Assembly: GCA_002050165.1 (NCBI GenBank)
Contig: MWSW01000005.1
Coordinates: 62,001 to 126,000, forward strand
Direction of reading: 5' to 3'
DNA: 64,000 bases
From: Candidatus Tepidiaquacellales bacterium OLB4/UTCHB1
GTDB taxonomy: Bacteria; Bacteroidota; Ignavibacteria; Tepidaquicellales; Tepidaquicellaceae
The translations under genes and the position numbers were made by a program. Shown piece by piece: positions 29,386 to 39,657 of the stretch. The notes beneath the pieces were generated by a model. That model saw only the letters and a list, made by a program, of their open reading frames with translations, did not search any database and was not told where the DNA came from. How positions within the stretch are numbered: the stretch's first letter is position 1; the number at the start of each line of letters is the position of its first letter.

Positions 29386-29544
29386 AAACTAAAAAAAGGA
29401 GAAGAAATTTATTAAGTATTTTCGATTATTTTATTAATTTTAATTATTGATATAAAAAATATTTTAACCATTTTTTGAAGATTCCGGAAATGAGAACTTT
29501 AATAAATGGTTTTTTATTTTATCAAGCAAAAATGTCCTTTTGTA

Positions 29545-32500
29545 ATGAATAACCTGAAAATCTTACTTTATATAATACCCTTTCTTATTTTTTCATTTGC
29601 CGGTGATTTAATTGCACAACGTGATGTAAAGAATCCAACGCCATCCAACGAATCAATTTCAGTATCAGATTATAAAATTGTATCATCAGATAGTCGATCT
29701 ATCACGGTTGACTTCACTCCACAATATAATAGTACACTTACTTTTTTAAATTCAGGAATTGAGAATTTTAAACCCGGTAGTCCACAATTATCGCAAAGAA
29801 TATTCCCGGTTTTTCTACCGGTCAGTGAAGGAAACAGGATTGAACTTCTAGATTACAAATATAGAGATATTCAAAATATCGAAGTAAATCCAGTACCCGA
29901 AATTGTAAGGGGAAAAGGAGATATGAGTTTCGACTACAACTATCAAAAGGATAACGGGATTTATTCGACTAATACATTTTTCCCCAAAGATCCGGGTGAA
30001 TTGGTATTTTCAGGTTCCCTCAGAAACAAATATTTCGGTGCGGCAATAATTTCACCCTTACAATATAATCCGGTTACAAGAACACTTCGAAGGTATGAAT
30101 ACATCCGTTTCAGAATTATCTTTGGCGGATCACCGGTTAAATCTAATCGTATTATCTCAAAGGAAGCATATTCATTTTTTAGCAATACGGGACTTAACTG
30201 GAAAGAGGCATTAAACTGGTCAACAGTTCAATTCAATGAAAACAGTGGTTCAGGGATTTCAAACAGTGTACTTGCAAACGGTGATTTTTATAAAATCGAG
30301 ATAAATGAAACCGGTATCTATAAAATTGATAAAACGTTACTCGAGTCCGTAGGAATAAATACCTCTGCTATTGATCCACGTACATTAAAACTTTACGGTA
30401 ACGGTGGGAGAAAATTACCTTTTAAAAATTCTGATCCAGTACCGGAAGACCTGATAGAGAACAGCATTTTCGTTTATGGTGGAGACGATGGTAGTTTTGA
30501 TAATGGCGATTACATCCTATTCTTTGGTAGATCTGTGAGAGACGTTGAGTATAATTATTCTAACCAAAAATTATCACACTACAATAATCCGTTTTCTAAT
30601 TCCAATTATTATTTCCTGACTTATGGTGGGAACCTTGGTTTAAGAATGGAGATTGTTCAATCACCCAATCAACCAAACGTGCCTGAGTTCACCTCTTTCC
30701 CGGAAATCGTTTGGGACGATCCAGACGTTAATAACCTCGGCGCAACCGGAACGCTTTGGTTTAGCCAGCGGATCGGGCTTGGCGAGTCATATATTGCAAA
30801 TAATACACTGCATGGATATTCACCGGGAAGCGAAATTAACCTCGAGTTTAACTTTGGAAACGCTTCAAGTTCAACCACTACTTTTAAAGTAAGCGATGGT
30901 GCAGGATTTAATAACATAACTCAAATCGGTGGAGTTGGCGGTGAATTCGCTCATATAAATGCATACACATTTACGAAGAGTTACAGCCTCCCTTCCGGAA
31001 ATTTATCTGTATTAAAACTTGAAATTCCAACCGGTCAAAATACTTCAACTGCCTCTGCTTATGTTGACTGGTATGATTTAAACTACGACAGAACTTATAA
31101 CAGCGCTGTCAATAATGTTTTTCACTTCAGATCGCCTGATTTAACCGGAATGGGACAATATAAAATTTCAACCTTCTCATCACCGGATATAAGAATTTTC
31201 GATGTATCAGAAAATTTCAATTCGAAAATTATCGTACCCATTTCGTATTCAAATGGGATTGCAGTATTCCAGTCAAACCACAATGCGAATTATTTAAGGG
31301 AATATTTTGCGATTGGTGGCGATAACTATTTAACTCCGAAAAGTATTTCACAAAGAATAGACAATCAAAATTTGCGCGGAATAACTGAAGGCGCAACGTT
31401 CATCATCATTTCACCGAAGGATTTCATGGAGGCAGCATATAAGCTGAAACAACATCGTGAAACACCAGGTGTTGATTACATTAAAACTATTGTTATTGAC
31501 ATAGACCAGATTTATAACGAGTTCAGTGGTGGTTTATTAGATCCGGTTGCGATTAGAAATTTCTTGAAACATGCGTTTTACAATTGGAGCGTAGCACCGT
31601 TTTACGTAATGTTTCTTGGAGACGGAACATACGACTTCAGGAATATTTACAATGTTCCGGTACGGAACTGGTTACCACCAATTCAAACTGACTCCCCTAA
31701 CGTTGATGAAGTTGTCAGTTACCCAAGCGATGATTTCTTTATTGAGTTCAATGAGAATTATGTTGAACCTCAACCCGGCAAACCTGATATGGCTACTGGC
31801 AGGTTGTGCGTTAACTCCCTCGATGAAGCAAATAACGTTGTCCAGAAAATTATTGAATACGAATCAGGTTCCAATAATGGAATTTGGAAAAAAACCAATA
31901 TGTACGTAGCTGACGACGGTTGGACAACCTCGCAGACCGGTGGTGGCGAGGGGAATATTCACACATTCCAATCCGAAATAATTGCAGAAAATATGACTCC
32001 TCCGGACTTTGAGAAACAAAAAATTTATATTGTTACTTATCCCACTACTGTAACGCCACAGGGTAGAAGGAAACCACAGGCGAACGAAGATATTATTAAC
32101 GGCTGGAACGAAGGGAAGCTCGTAATAAATTATGTCGGTCACGGTAGTACTGACCTTTGGGCACATGAACAAATATTTGAGAGACAGACTTCAATTCCCA
32201 GATTAGTAAACAAAGGGAAATATCCGTTCGTAACAATTCCAAGTTGCGACCTTGCCAGATTTGATGATCCGTTCTCACTTAGCGCTGGTGAAGAGCTTGT
32301 AAACATCCGGGAACGTGGCGCAATTGGTGTACTTGCTGCTTCAAGGCCGGTTTACAGCTCTCCTAATGCTGCTTTCAATGAAGCTGTATGGAATCACTTT
32401 ATGAACCTGAAAGATACTCTGAACCTGCCAATCAGAATCGGAAAATCCATTTACCTCGCAAAGCAACTGGTTGGACTTGCAAACAGTAATTCCGCCAAGT

Positions 32501-33600
32501 TCTTTTTACTTTCTGACCCAACCGTGAGGGTTGATATTCCACAATATTTCACGGTTATTGACAGTATTAATAATTACACCGGAAGCGATACCGCAGAAAT
32601 TAAGGCGCTTCAGAAAGTTAAACTATCTGGAAGGATTTTACATCCCGACTCCACATTTTGGAATACGTTCAACGGTTCAATTTCAATAAAGGTTTTTGAT
32701 GTTGAGAGACATATTACTTATTTCGATTTCGGCATTCCGTTCAGGTTCAGACTGGATGGCGGAAAACTGTTCACAGGGAATACAACTGTAGAAAATGGAT
32801 TGTGGACAATTGAATTCGTCGTTCCAAAGGATATATCCTATGCTACCGGAAATGGAAAAATTCTGGCTTATTTCAATAACCAGACAACTGACGGTTCAGG
32901 TTATTCCAATAAGTTTATTCTGAACGGATTGGATACAAATGCTCCGATTGATACCGTCAGTCCGGAAATTGGTCTATTTCTTGGTGATAGAAATTTCAGA
33001 AGCGGCGATATCGTTAATCAAAATACTAAAATCATTGCGGACTTTTACGATGAATCAGGTATAAATCTTACCGGAACCATCGGGCATAAGATAGAGGCAA
33101 TGTTAAATAATGATCCTGACCAGAAGATTGATCTCACAAACTATTATAACTCAACTTCAAATTACCAGAATGGTACTCTTGAATATCCGCTTACAAACCT
33201 GATAGACGGCGATTACAACTTGAAGGTAACTGCATGGGATACATATAACAATTCAGCTTCTGAAACTATTTCGTTCCGTGTTTCAAATAATTCTGAGTTG
33301 GTTCTTGCGGATGTATATAATTACCCTAACCCGATGAGAGATAAAACTGAGTTCATGTTTCAACATAACTTCGACTCTAATATTGACGTTGAAATAAAGA
33401 TTTACACAGTTAGCGGAAGAATGATAAAAGAATTGAATCAATTAAATATTACAGATAAGTTTGTCTCCATACCTTGGGATGGTCGTGATAATGATGGCGA
33501 CGCAATCGCAAATGGAACTTACATTTATCGTATAACTATAAAGACACAAAGCGGCGATTATACCAATACAACAACCGGTAAAATTGCCGTATTAAATTAA
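29545..33600 (+). CDS. porU: PorU-type C25 peptidase, T9SS sortase
   Basis: About 1351 residues from the ATG at 29545; an in-frame ATG at 29506 would put 13 extra residues before the signal peptide. The signal ends near DLIAQ. The C25 (gingipain-like) domain spans ~600-990. Its catalytic His is in NYVGHGSTDLW (codon 32140-32142, residue ~866) and Cys in IPSCDLARFDDP (32245-32247, residue ~901); the 35-residue spacing fits clan CD. The C-terminus is a FlgD/T9SS-like Ig fold (YNYPNPMRDKTEF, ending GKIAVLN). PorU cleaves sorting domains from T9SS cargo and links cargo to the cell surface. porV follows at once. Confidence 0.92.
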   Translation: MNNLKILLYIIPFLIFSFAGDLIAQRDVKNPTPSNESISVSDYKIVSSDSRSITVDFTPQYNSTLTFLNSGIENFKPGSPQLSQRIFPVFLPVSEGNRIELLDYKYRDIQNIEVNPVPEIVRGKGDMSFDYNYQKDNGIYSTNTFFPKDPGELVFSGSLRNKYFGAAIISPLQYNPVTRTLRRYEYIRFRIIFGGSPVKSNRIISKEAYSFFSNTGLNWKEALNWSTVQFNENSGSGISNSVLANGDFYKIEINETGIYKIDKTLLESVGINTSAIDPRTLKLYGNGGRKLPFKNSDPVPEDLIENSIFVYGGDDGSFDNGDYILFFGRSVRDVEYNYSNQKLSHYNNPFSNSNYYFLTYGGNLGLRMEIVQSPNQPNVPEFTSFPEIVWDDPDVNNLGATGTLWFSQRIGLGESYIANNTLHGYSPGSEINLEFNFGNASSSTTTFKVSDGAGFNNITQIGGVGGEFAHINAYTFTKSYSLPSGNLSVLKLEIPTGQNTSTASAYVDWYDLNYDRTYNSAVNNVFHFRSPDLTGMGQYKISTFSSPDIRIFDVSENFNSKIIVPISYSNGIAVFQSNHNANYLREYFAIGGDNYLTPKSISQRIDNQNLRGITEGATFIIISPKDFMEAAYKLKQHRETPGVDYIKTIVIDIDQIYNEFSGGLLDPVAIRNFLKHAFYNWSVAPFYVMFLGDGTYDFRNIYNVPVRNWLPPIQTDSPNVDEVVSYPSDDFFIEFNENYVEPQPGKPDMATGRLCVNSLDEANNVVQKIIEYESGSNNGIWKKTNMYVADDGWTTSQTGGGEGNIHTFQSEIIAENMTPPDFEKQKIYIVTYPTTVTPQGRRKPQANEDIINGWNEGKLVINYVGHGSTDLWAHEQIFERQTSIPRLVNKGKYPFVTIPSCDLARFDDPFSLSAGEELVNIRERGAIGVLAASRPVYSSPNAAFNEAVWNHFMNLKDTLNLPIRIGKSIYLAKQLVGLANSNSAKFFLLSDPTVRVDIPQYFTVIDSINNYTGSDTAEIKALQKVKLSGRILHPDSTFWNTFNGSISIKVFDVERHITYFDFGIPFRFRLDGGKLFTGNTTVENGLWTIEFVVPKDISYATGNGKILAYFNNQTTDGSGYSNKFILNGLDTNAPIDTVSPEIGLFLGDRNFRSGDIVNQNTKIIADFYDESGINLTGTIGHKIEAMLNNDPDQKIDLTNYYNSTSNYQNGTLEYPLTNLIDGDYNLKVTAWDTYNNSASETISFRVSNNSELVLADVYNYPNPMRDKTEFMFQHNFDSNIDVEIKIYTVSGRMIKELNQLNITDKFVSIPWDGRDNDGDAIANGTYIYRITIKTQSGDYTNTTTGKIAVLN

Positions 33601-33625
33601 AAAATTCATCAAACGGAGGAATAAT

Positions 33626-34768
33626 TTGAACATTCAAAAAATTAAAAACAGTGCGCTTCATCTGATATTGATATTTTTATTCATGATAACAGTAATACCT
33701 GATATTTCAGCACAGAATACCAATGCAGTTTCAACCGGTGTTCCATTTCTATTAATCGGGCCAAACTCAAGGTTTTCCGGCATGGGAGAATCCGGAGCCG
33801 GTATTGCAGATGATGCAACTGCCATGCACTGGAATCCCGCCGGTCTATCATTTCAAACCGACAGTGATTTGGAGATTAACTTCACTCACTCTCCATGGTT
33901 AGCTGGTCTTGGTATCGGAGATCTGTTTTATGATTTTGTTGCTTCAAAGAAATATGTACCGGAACTTAACGGTACGTTAGGAGCAAGTCTTACCTACCTG
34001 AATATCGGTGAGATTATTTATACTGACGAACTTGGTAACACTGACCCTTCAAGAAACTACAAGGCGTACGAACTTGCTTTTGCTGTCGGGTACGGAACAA
34101 AGTTATCAAATGACTGGGGAGTCGGAGTTACCACAAGATTTATATACAGCAGACTTTCTCCGGGTGACCTTCAGGTTGGAAATGAACGCGGAACTGGTAC
34201 AGCATTTACAACGAGTTTTGATTTATCTGGAATGTGGCGACCATCAGGCGGACCGAAATTTTTAAAAGATAAATTGTCAATCGGTTTGAACTTATCAAAT
34301 CTCGGTCCAAAGATCTCTTATGTTGACGCTGATCAGGCCGATCCTATACCAACTAATCTTAGGCTCGGGATTGCATATCAGATATTAAAAAATGAAGGTA
34401 ATGAGATCACCTTGGCAGCTGACTTTTCAAAGTTGTTAGTTAACAGATTTACCGACGAAAACGGCAATCCGGCATCCGATCCCTTTTATGAGGCGTTGTT
34501 TACTTCCTGGAAGGGTGGTATAAACGGCATCGGAAAAACTATCCAGTCTTCAATCGGAGTTGAATATTGGTACGGTGCTCCGAGGCTGATTGCACTCAGA
34601 GCCGGCTTCTTTTACGAAGACCCCTCGAACGGTAACAGGCGGTTCATTACCCTTGGCGCAGGTATTAGATATAGCAAATATGGCTTCGATTTCAGCTATA
34701 TTGATGCGCTCGTTGATAATCACCCACTCGCCAATACTCTCAGGTTTGGCTTGATTGCAAATTTCTAA
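33626..34768 (+). CDS. porV: T9SS outer-membrane shuttle protein PorV
   Basis: A 380-residue FadL-like barrel. The start is TTG with GGAGGA 6 bases upstream. A signal peptide ends near PDISAQ. The N-terminus FLLIGPNSRFSGMGESGAGIADDATAMHWNPAGLSF is typical of PorV/LptO, and the last strand ends LRFGLIANF with a C-terminal Phe. PorV carries cargo from the translocon to PorU. Adjacency to porU supports the call. Confidence 0.92.
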   Translation: MNIQKIKNSALHLILIFLFMITVIPDISAQNTNAVSTGVPFLLIGPNSRFSGMGESGAGIADDATAMHWNPAGLSFQTDSDLEINFTHSPWLAGLGIGDLFYDFVASKKYVPELNGTLGASLTYLNIGEIIYTDELGNTDPSRNYKAYELAFAVGYGTKLSNDWGVGVTTRFIYSRLSPGDLQVGNERGTGTAFTTSFDLSGMWRPSGGPKFLKDKLSIGLNLSNLGPKISYVDADQADPIPTNLRLGIAYQILKNEGNEITLAADFSKLLVNRFTDENGNPASDPFYEALFTSWKGGINGIGKTIQSSIGVEYWYGAPRLIALRAGFFYEDPSNGNRRFITLGAGIRYSKYGFDFSYIDALVDNHPLANTLRFGLIANF

Positions 34769-34774
34769 TTTTCC

Positions 34775-34798
34775 GGGGGAGCTGGTCTCCCCCTTTTT
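34775..34798 (+). terminator. Rho-independent terminator after porV
   Basis: A perfect 7-bp G/C-rich stem, GGGGGAG (34775-34781) with CTCCCCC (34787-34793), loop CTGGT, then five T. It lies just after the porV stop and before the M6-like gene, so that gene would need read-through or its own promoter. Confidence 0.85.
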
Positions 34799-34814
34799 CA
34801 TAATCAATCCCTTT

Positions 34815-37800
34815 ATGTTCAGAAATAAATTCTTCCTTGTCATTTTCCTTTATGCTTTCCTATCTCATTCAGTTAAGGCTCAGGAATTAAAAAATTTACA
34901 ATTTGAATTATCACATCCGCTAAAATTCGGTAACGAAAATTCATATTTAACACCACGCTTCGATGTATCGCAAACTGATTCGATTAATGTAGTGGCAATT
35001 CTAGTACAGTTTCAGGAAGACGATAATTCATTCACAACCGGTAACGGAAAATTTGACCTGTCAGATAAATATTATAATGCAACGTTGCAACGCGATACTG
35101 TAATTGACTCCCCGCCTTACGATAGCGCTTACTTTGCGGACCATTTGAAATTTTTAATCAATTATTGGGATAAAGCGTCTGACGGAAAACTAAAGGTGAA
35201 ATTTGATTTACTCGGACAAGTGATTACGCTTCCCAAAAAAATGGAGGAATACTCACCACGGGATAATGAACCTGATTTCAGACGGCTCGGTGATCTCTTT
35301 ACAGATGCATGGACGATCGCTGAACATCAAATTGACTTTTCGCAATACGACCAAAGCAAGACTGCATTCGTCATTTTTCATGCCGGAACGGGTAGAGATG
35401 TTGACCTTAAGTCTGTTCTTGGTTTCGATCCTACTCCGTTTGATTTACCGAGTGTTTATCTTGGGTTGAAAAATTTAAAAGAATTTTATGGAAATACCTA
35501 CGATGGTTATGTCACCAATAGTGGTTTTAAAATTCAAAACTCAATGGTAATTCCATCAAATGAGTTACGTGAACTTGATTTGATAAGTGGTAAATATTTA
35601 TTACGCCTTGGAATAAACGGAATACTCGTCGCAACATTCGGGAGTTACCTTGGATTGCCCGATTTGTTCAATACTCAGACAGGTCGAACTGCAATCGGCA
35701 GATTTGGTTTAATGGATGGCCAATCAATATTTAGTTATAACGGTATATTCCCGCCTGAGCCCTCTGCATGGGAAAAGGTTTATCTCGGATTTAAAGAACC
35801 GATTGTTATTAGTTCAGGTAACCAGTTGTTGAATATCAAAGAATCTTCAACGGGAAACTTCACAGATTCAACTATATTCAAAGTGCTTATCAGCAGTCGG
35901 GAATATTTTTTAATTGAAAATCGCAACCGTGATCCTTATCACAATGGACTTAAAATTTATACCCGTAACCGTTCTTTTAACGATTCAAATGTTTACACTC
36001 AGGATATTTCAGGCTTTGAAAGTTTCAACATTGATAAGATCCGGGGCAATGTTACTGATGTTTCAAATCCTGATTGGTCACTGCCGGGATTAATTAACGA
36101 TACTGCAAACTTCAGAGGTGGAATCCTTATTTGGCATATAGATGAAAATGTGATAGATGAAAATATCTCCAGTAACTCTATTAACAATAACATCAAAAGA
36201 AGAGGCGTATCACTTGAAGAAGCAAAAGGATCTCAAACTATCGGTGTTACCTTCAGTACGCCTTTCGGTGATATTACCGGTGACGGTACGATTTACGATT
36301 ATTGGTTTAAAGGTTACCACGGAGTTCCCGAAACTATATATAAAAATGAATTCACACCTTCTTCAATTCCGAATTCGCTTTCATATTCTCTTGCAAATAA
36401 TTTCATTTATGTAACGGAATTCGATACAATATCACCTTCGATGAATTTCAGAGTGAAAATTGGTTCTGATATAATAAGTCCACTTGCAGGTTTTCCAATT
36501 AGGCTTCCTGTTGACACAACAGGAAATTCACAAGTAATTGCATTCGATTTCATGAATGTTTCGGGCGATCAAATTTTTGCAAATTCGAATAATAACGTTT
36601 ATGGATTCAATCTTAATGGCTCAAGTATTGGTGGAACTGCTGTACTTATTCCTAAGGCAGGTAAATTTATACCGTCAACATTGCGTGGTGAATCTGTAAA
36701 CACTTTATTTGCACTTAGTGACTCTGAATTAAAATCATACAACAGCAACGGTATCTCGAATTCCAGAATATTAAATAGCGGAACAGTATCCGCGCCTTCG
36801 TTAGTAATACAGAATAGAGGAGCTGTCTATCTTGGTTTCAACACCGGTGTGATAAATAGTTACGATCAAAACCTAACCGAAGTTAGGGTTGATTCCATTC
36901 AGGGTTCTGTAATTGCTTTCTCTCAAAATGTAACAGATTCATTTTCGGTTATTAACGGCAATTTTAAATATTTGGTTACGGGAAATATTTCAACTGCTAC
37001 TTCTCAGGATATTCTGACAACGGATTTAAATAACAGATTAATCTTAAACGGTAATCAAATTAAAATATCTTACAACTATTCCGCTATAAATTCATCGCCT
37101 GTACTTGCAGATTTGAACAGGGACGGACGACAAGAAATAATTTTTGTTGCTGACAGTACAATTTTTGCAATTAACTCTAACGGTGTTCTGGTTGATAACT
37201 TCCCTATCAACTTTGACCGGAATATTTCATCCGGAATAAGTGTGGCCGATATAAATGACGATGGTATCTCCGAGTTACTTTTTGTAACATCAGACGGCAA
37301 TCTTTACGCTTACGGTGTAAACGGGAAAATATTAAATGGATTTCCACTGCTTGTTTCCTCTAAAACAATTTCTACTCCTGCAATATTAAATGCAGATGGA
37401 TACTTTGGTCTGGCCGTTTTGGGTAACGATGGATTTCTTTACGCCTTCAGAACTAATCATCAATACAAACCTGAAAATGTGTATTGGAAAAATTATCTGG
37501 GTAACGAATCATTATCCAATCATAATTACACAGGAAATGCACATTCACCCGGCTTTACGAGTAAATTACCTGAATCTAAGGTATATAATTGGCCAAATCC
37601 GGTTTATGATGGAAAAACTTATATTCGGTATTTCATTAATGGAATTGCCTCTGACGTGAAAATAAAAATCCTTGACCTCTCCGGTGAACTTGTAACAGAA
37701 CTTAACGGACCGGCATTTTCCAATTCAGAAAACGAGATCCTCTGGGATGCAGGCAATGTTCAGAGTGGCGTGTACTATGGCGTGATAACTGCAAATATTG

Positions 37801-37847
37801 ATGGTTCCGAAGTAACGAGAATTATTAAAATTGCTGTTGTAAAATAA
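34815..37847 (+). CDS. M6-like secreted protein with degenerate zinc motif, FG-GAP repeats and T9SS-like tail
   Basis: About 1010 residues from the ATG at 34815. The signal ends near SVKAQ. The M6 (immune inhibitor A-like) domain spans ~45-400, with FVIFHAGTGRD and GLMDG...SAWEKVYLGF landmarks. At the zinc site, where M6 enzymes have HEFGH before YLGLPDL, this protein has ATFGS (residues ~273-277), so both His and the Glu are lost. Later repeats resemble FG-GAP/VCBS blades (ADLNRDGRQEIIFVAD, ADINDDGISELLFVTSDG). The last ~85 residues form a T9SS-like sorting domain (YNWPNPVYDGKTYIRYF). It is probably surface-exposed and non-proteolytic. Confidence 0.82.
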   Translation: MFRNKFFLVIFLYAFLSHSVKAQELKNLQFELSHPLKFGNENSYLTPRFDVSQTDSINVVAILVQFQEDDNSFTTGNGKFDLSDKYYNATLQRDTVIDSPPYDSAYFADHLKFLINYWDKASDGKLKVKFDLLGQVITLPKKMEEYSPRDNEPDFRRLGDLFTDAWTIAEHQIDFSQYDQSKTAFVIFHAGTGRDVDLKSVLGFDPTPFDLPSVYLGLKNLKEFYGNTYDGYVTNSGFKIQNSMVIPSNELRELDLISGKYLLRLGINGILVATFGSYLGLPDLFNTQTGRTAIGRFGLMDGQSIFSYNGIFPPEPSAWEKVYLGFKEPIVISSGNQLLNIKESSTGNFTDSTIFKVLISSREYFLIENRNRDPYHNGLKIYTRNRSFNDSNVYTQDISGFESFNIDKIRGNVTDVSNPDWSLPGLINDTANFRGGILIWHIDENVIDENISSNSINNNIKRRGVSLEEAKGSQTIGVTFSTPFGDITGDGTIYDYWFKGYHGVPETIYKNEFTPSSIPNSLSYSLANNFIYVTEFDTISPSMNFRVKIGSDIISPLAGFPIRLPVDTTGNSQVIAFDFMNVSGDQIFANSNNNVYGFNLNGSSIGGTAVLIPKAGKFIPSTLRGESVNTLFALSDSELKSYNSNGISNSRILNSGTVSAPSLVIQNRGAVYLGFNTGVINSYDQNLTEVRVDSIQGSVIAFSQNVTDSFSVINGNFKYLVTGNISTATSQDILTTDLNNRLILNGNQIKISYNYSAINSSPVLADLNRDGRQEIIFVADSTIFAINSNGVLVDNFPINFDRNISSGISVADINDDGISELLFVTSDGNLYAYGVNGKILNGFPLLVSSKTISTPAILNADGYFGLAVLGNDGFLYAFRTNHQYKPENVYWKNYLGNESLSNHNYTGNAHSPGFTSKLPESKVYNWPNPVYDGKTYIRYFINGIASDVKIKILDLSGELVTELNGPAFSNSENEILWDAGNVQSGVYYGVITANIDGSEVTRIIKIAVVK

Positions 37848-37868
37848 CTGTATTCAATTCTATCTTAT

Positions 37869-37902
37869 GGTGAATTATCTTGTGAGGTTATTCACCTTTT
37901 TT
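37869..37902 (+). terminator. Terminator-like hairpin before the GT2 gene
   Basis: GGTGAAT (37869-37875) pairs with ATTCACC (37890-37896) across a 14-base loop, followed by six T to 37902. It ends the M6-like gene and sits 4 bases before the next start codon. Confidence 0.7.
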
Positions 37903-37906
37903 ATTA

Positions 37907-39007
37907 ATGGAAATATTCATTTCAGTATTTTTTATAACTTACCTCGCACTCCATCTTTACTTTCTAAAAGGATTGCGAATTTCAACTACATTAGAAAAAT
38001 TTTCATTAAAGAATCCTCCCTCAGTCAGCCTGATTGTAGCTGCAAAAAATGAAAAGGATGTAATTGCAAGATGTATTCAATCGCTGAAAGAAATTAAATA
38101 TGAAGGTACACTCGAAATCATACTCGTAAATGATAAATCTGACGATAACACAAAGGAGATTATGATTAAAGAATCTCAGGGTGATAGCCGAATAAAAGTA
38201 ATAGACTCTAACCGTACCGAAACATCAAACTTGAAAGGAAAGGCGAACGCACTTGATACTGCAATCAGACTCTGCCGTGGCGAGATAGTCATAACAACTG
38301 ACGCTGATTGTACGGTTCAAAGCGAATGGGTGAAATCTATGTCATCTTACTATGATACTTCAACTGCAATGGTTAACGGGTTCACAACAATCGATACAAA
38401 TCAAAAGTTGTTCGATAAACTTCAGGCTTTGGATTTTATTTATTTGCTTTCACTGGCATCATCGAGTTGTGGGATCGGGCGAATTCTTAGTTGTATCGGA
38501 AATAATATTTCATTTCGAAAAGATATCTACATGCAACTCGGCGGTTTCGAAAAAATCGGATTCTCAGTTACAGAAGACCTCGCATTAATGAGGGCTATTG
38601 ACTCAATTAAAAATGTTAAGATAAAATTCCCTACAGATGATAGAAATGTGGTAACTTCACAACCCTGCGCGGATTTGCGAGCTCTTTTCAATCAGAAAAA
38701 ACGCTGGTTCAGAGGTGGATTGGGAATCAGACCATTTGGATATATTACCGGGATTGAATTGTATATCGCAAATCTTTATTTACTCACAGGAATTTTCTTC
38801 ACACCTCCCGCATTCTATTTCACAATGGTTGGAATAAAGTTTGTCTCCGAATTGATTCTTCTAATACCGCTTTTGAAAATATATAAAAGTACCGGATTGT
38901 TGAAATATTTTATTCACTTCCAAATTTATTTCGCTTTATATGGACTTTTACTGCCGTTTACGTTTGTTTTAGGGAATAAAATTAAATGGAAGGGACGGAA
39001 ATATTAA
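37907..39007 (+). CDS. Family 2 membrane glycosyltransferase
   Basis: A 366-residue processive-type GT2. One N-terminal and about three C-terminal membrane segments flank a GT-A domain with LIVAAKNEKDVIARCI, VNDKSDDNT, the metal motif TDADC and the acceptor motif QKKRW. Such proteins use nucleotide sugars to make glycolipids or polysaccharide. The substrate is unknown. Its stop overlaps the stop of the convergent gene at 39004 by 4 bases. Confidence 0.88.
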   Translation: MEIFISVFFITYLALHLYFLKGLRISTTLEKFSLKNPPSVSLIVAAKNEKDVIARCIQSLKEIKYEGTLEIILVNDKSDDNTKEIMIKESQGDSRIKVIDSNRTETSNLKGKANALDTAIRLCRGEIVITTDADCTVQSEWVKSMSSYYDTSTAMVNGFTTIDTNQKLFDKLQALDFIYLLSLASSSCGIGRILSCIGNNISFRKDIYMQLGGFEKIGFSVTEDLALMRAIDSIKNVKIKFPTDDRNVVTSQPCADLRALFNQKKRWFRGGLGIRPFGYITGIELYIANLYLLTGIFFTPPAFYFTMVGIKFVSELILLIPLLKIYKSTGLLKYFIHFQIYFALYGLLLPFTFVLGNKIKWKGRKY

Positions 39008-39654
39008 AATTTTATAAGTGGAAAATGAAATCTTGTATTTATATTGATTGATGAATATTCTCCGGCGTAGGTATATTTTCCAACAATATCGAAAATGAAA
39101 ATTGTAAACCCTAAACCTGCTGAGACTCCTATTTTGCTATCTGAAAGCAACATATCCGGATTATTCTCAGCAGGTGTGACAACTCGTTTAATGCTTAGCT
39201 GTCCGACTTCAAGTGATGCGACAGGCATTGTGAAATAATTTGGTAACAGCTGTGTAAGTAAAACATCAACGCTACCACCAAATTGTGTTATAGTTGTCTC
39301 GAATACTTCAATCCGATTTGTCGCTTTGAACTCTTCAGCGCCTGAATGTTTTTGATATTGGAAGTATCCGCCGATAAAGAAAGGGAAAAGATCAGATGAA
39401 GCAAATTCTATTTTTCCTCCAAATGTAAATGCTGCACGGGAATTCTTACCAAAGTCCTGAATTGGAAATGAAATTCCTATATTTGGTGAAATGAATAATC
39501 CTGAAATTGAGTAAGGCTTTTGACTCTCATGTTTTAAAATATGTTCACTCGCTAACCTTTTATCACTTAATAAATATCCTTCATTAACGGTTTCCTGAGC
39601 AGTCAAAGATACTGCAATAGACATCATGAATATAAAGACAATGCAGAATTTCAC
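39004..39654 (-). CDS. Predicted outer-membrane barrel protein
   Basis: A 216-residue protein with a GTG start and a signal peptide ending near VSLTAQ. The C-terminal ~160 residues alternate in barrel fashion (SGLFISPNIGISFPI, AFTFGGKIEFASSDLFPFFIGGYFQY) and end NINTRFHFPLIKF. No named family is recognised. It starts 3 bases after the DUF2520 gene and is last in the prmC-dtd-DUF2520 operon. Confidence 0.6.
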   Translation of the reverse strand: MKFCIVFIFMMSIAVSLTAQETVNEGYLLSDKRLASEHILKHESQKPYSISGLFISPNIGISFPIQDFGKNSRAAFTFGGKIEFASSDLFPFFIGGYFQYQKHSGAEEFKATNRIEVFETTITQFGGSVDVLLTQLLPNYFTMPVASLEVGQLSIKRVVTPAENNPDMLLSDSKIGVSAGLGFTIFIFDIVGKYTYAGEYSSININTRFHFPLIKF

Positions 39655-39657
39655 GCC

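Noticed and set aside
29506-29544. Upstream ATG as the porU start
   Set aside because: It would place 13 residues, including a Cys and Lys-rich stretch, before a normal signal peptide that starts at 29545.
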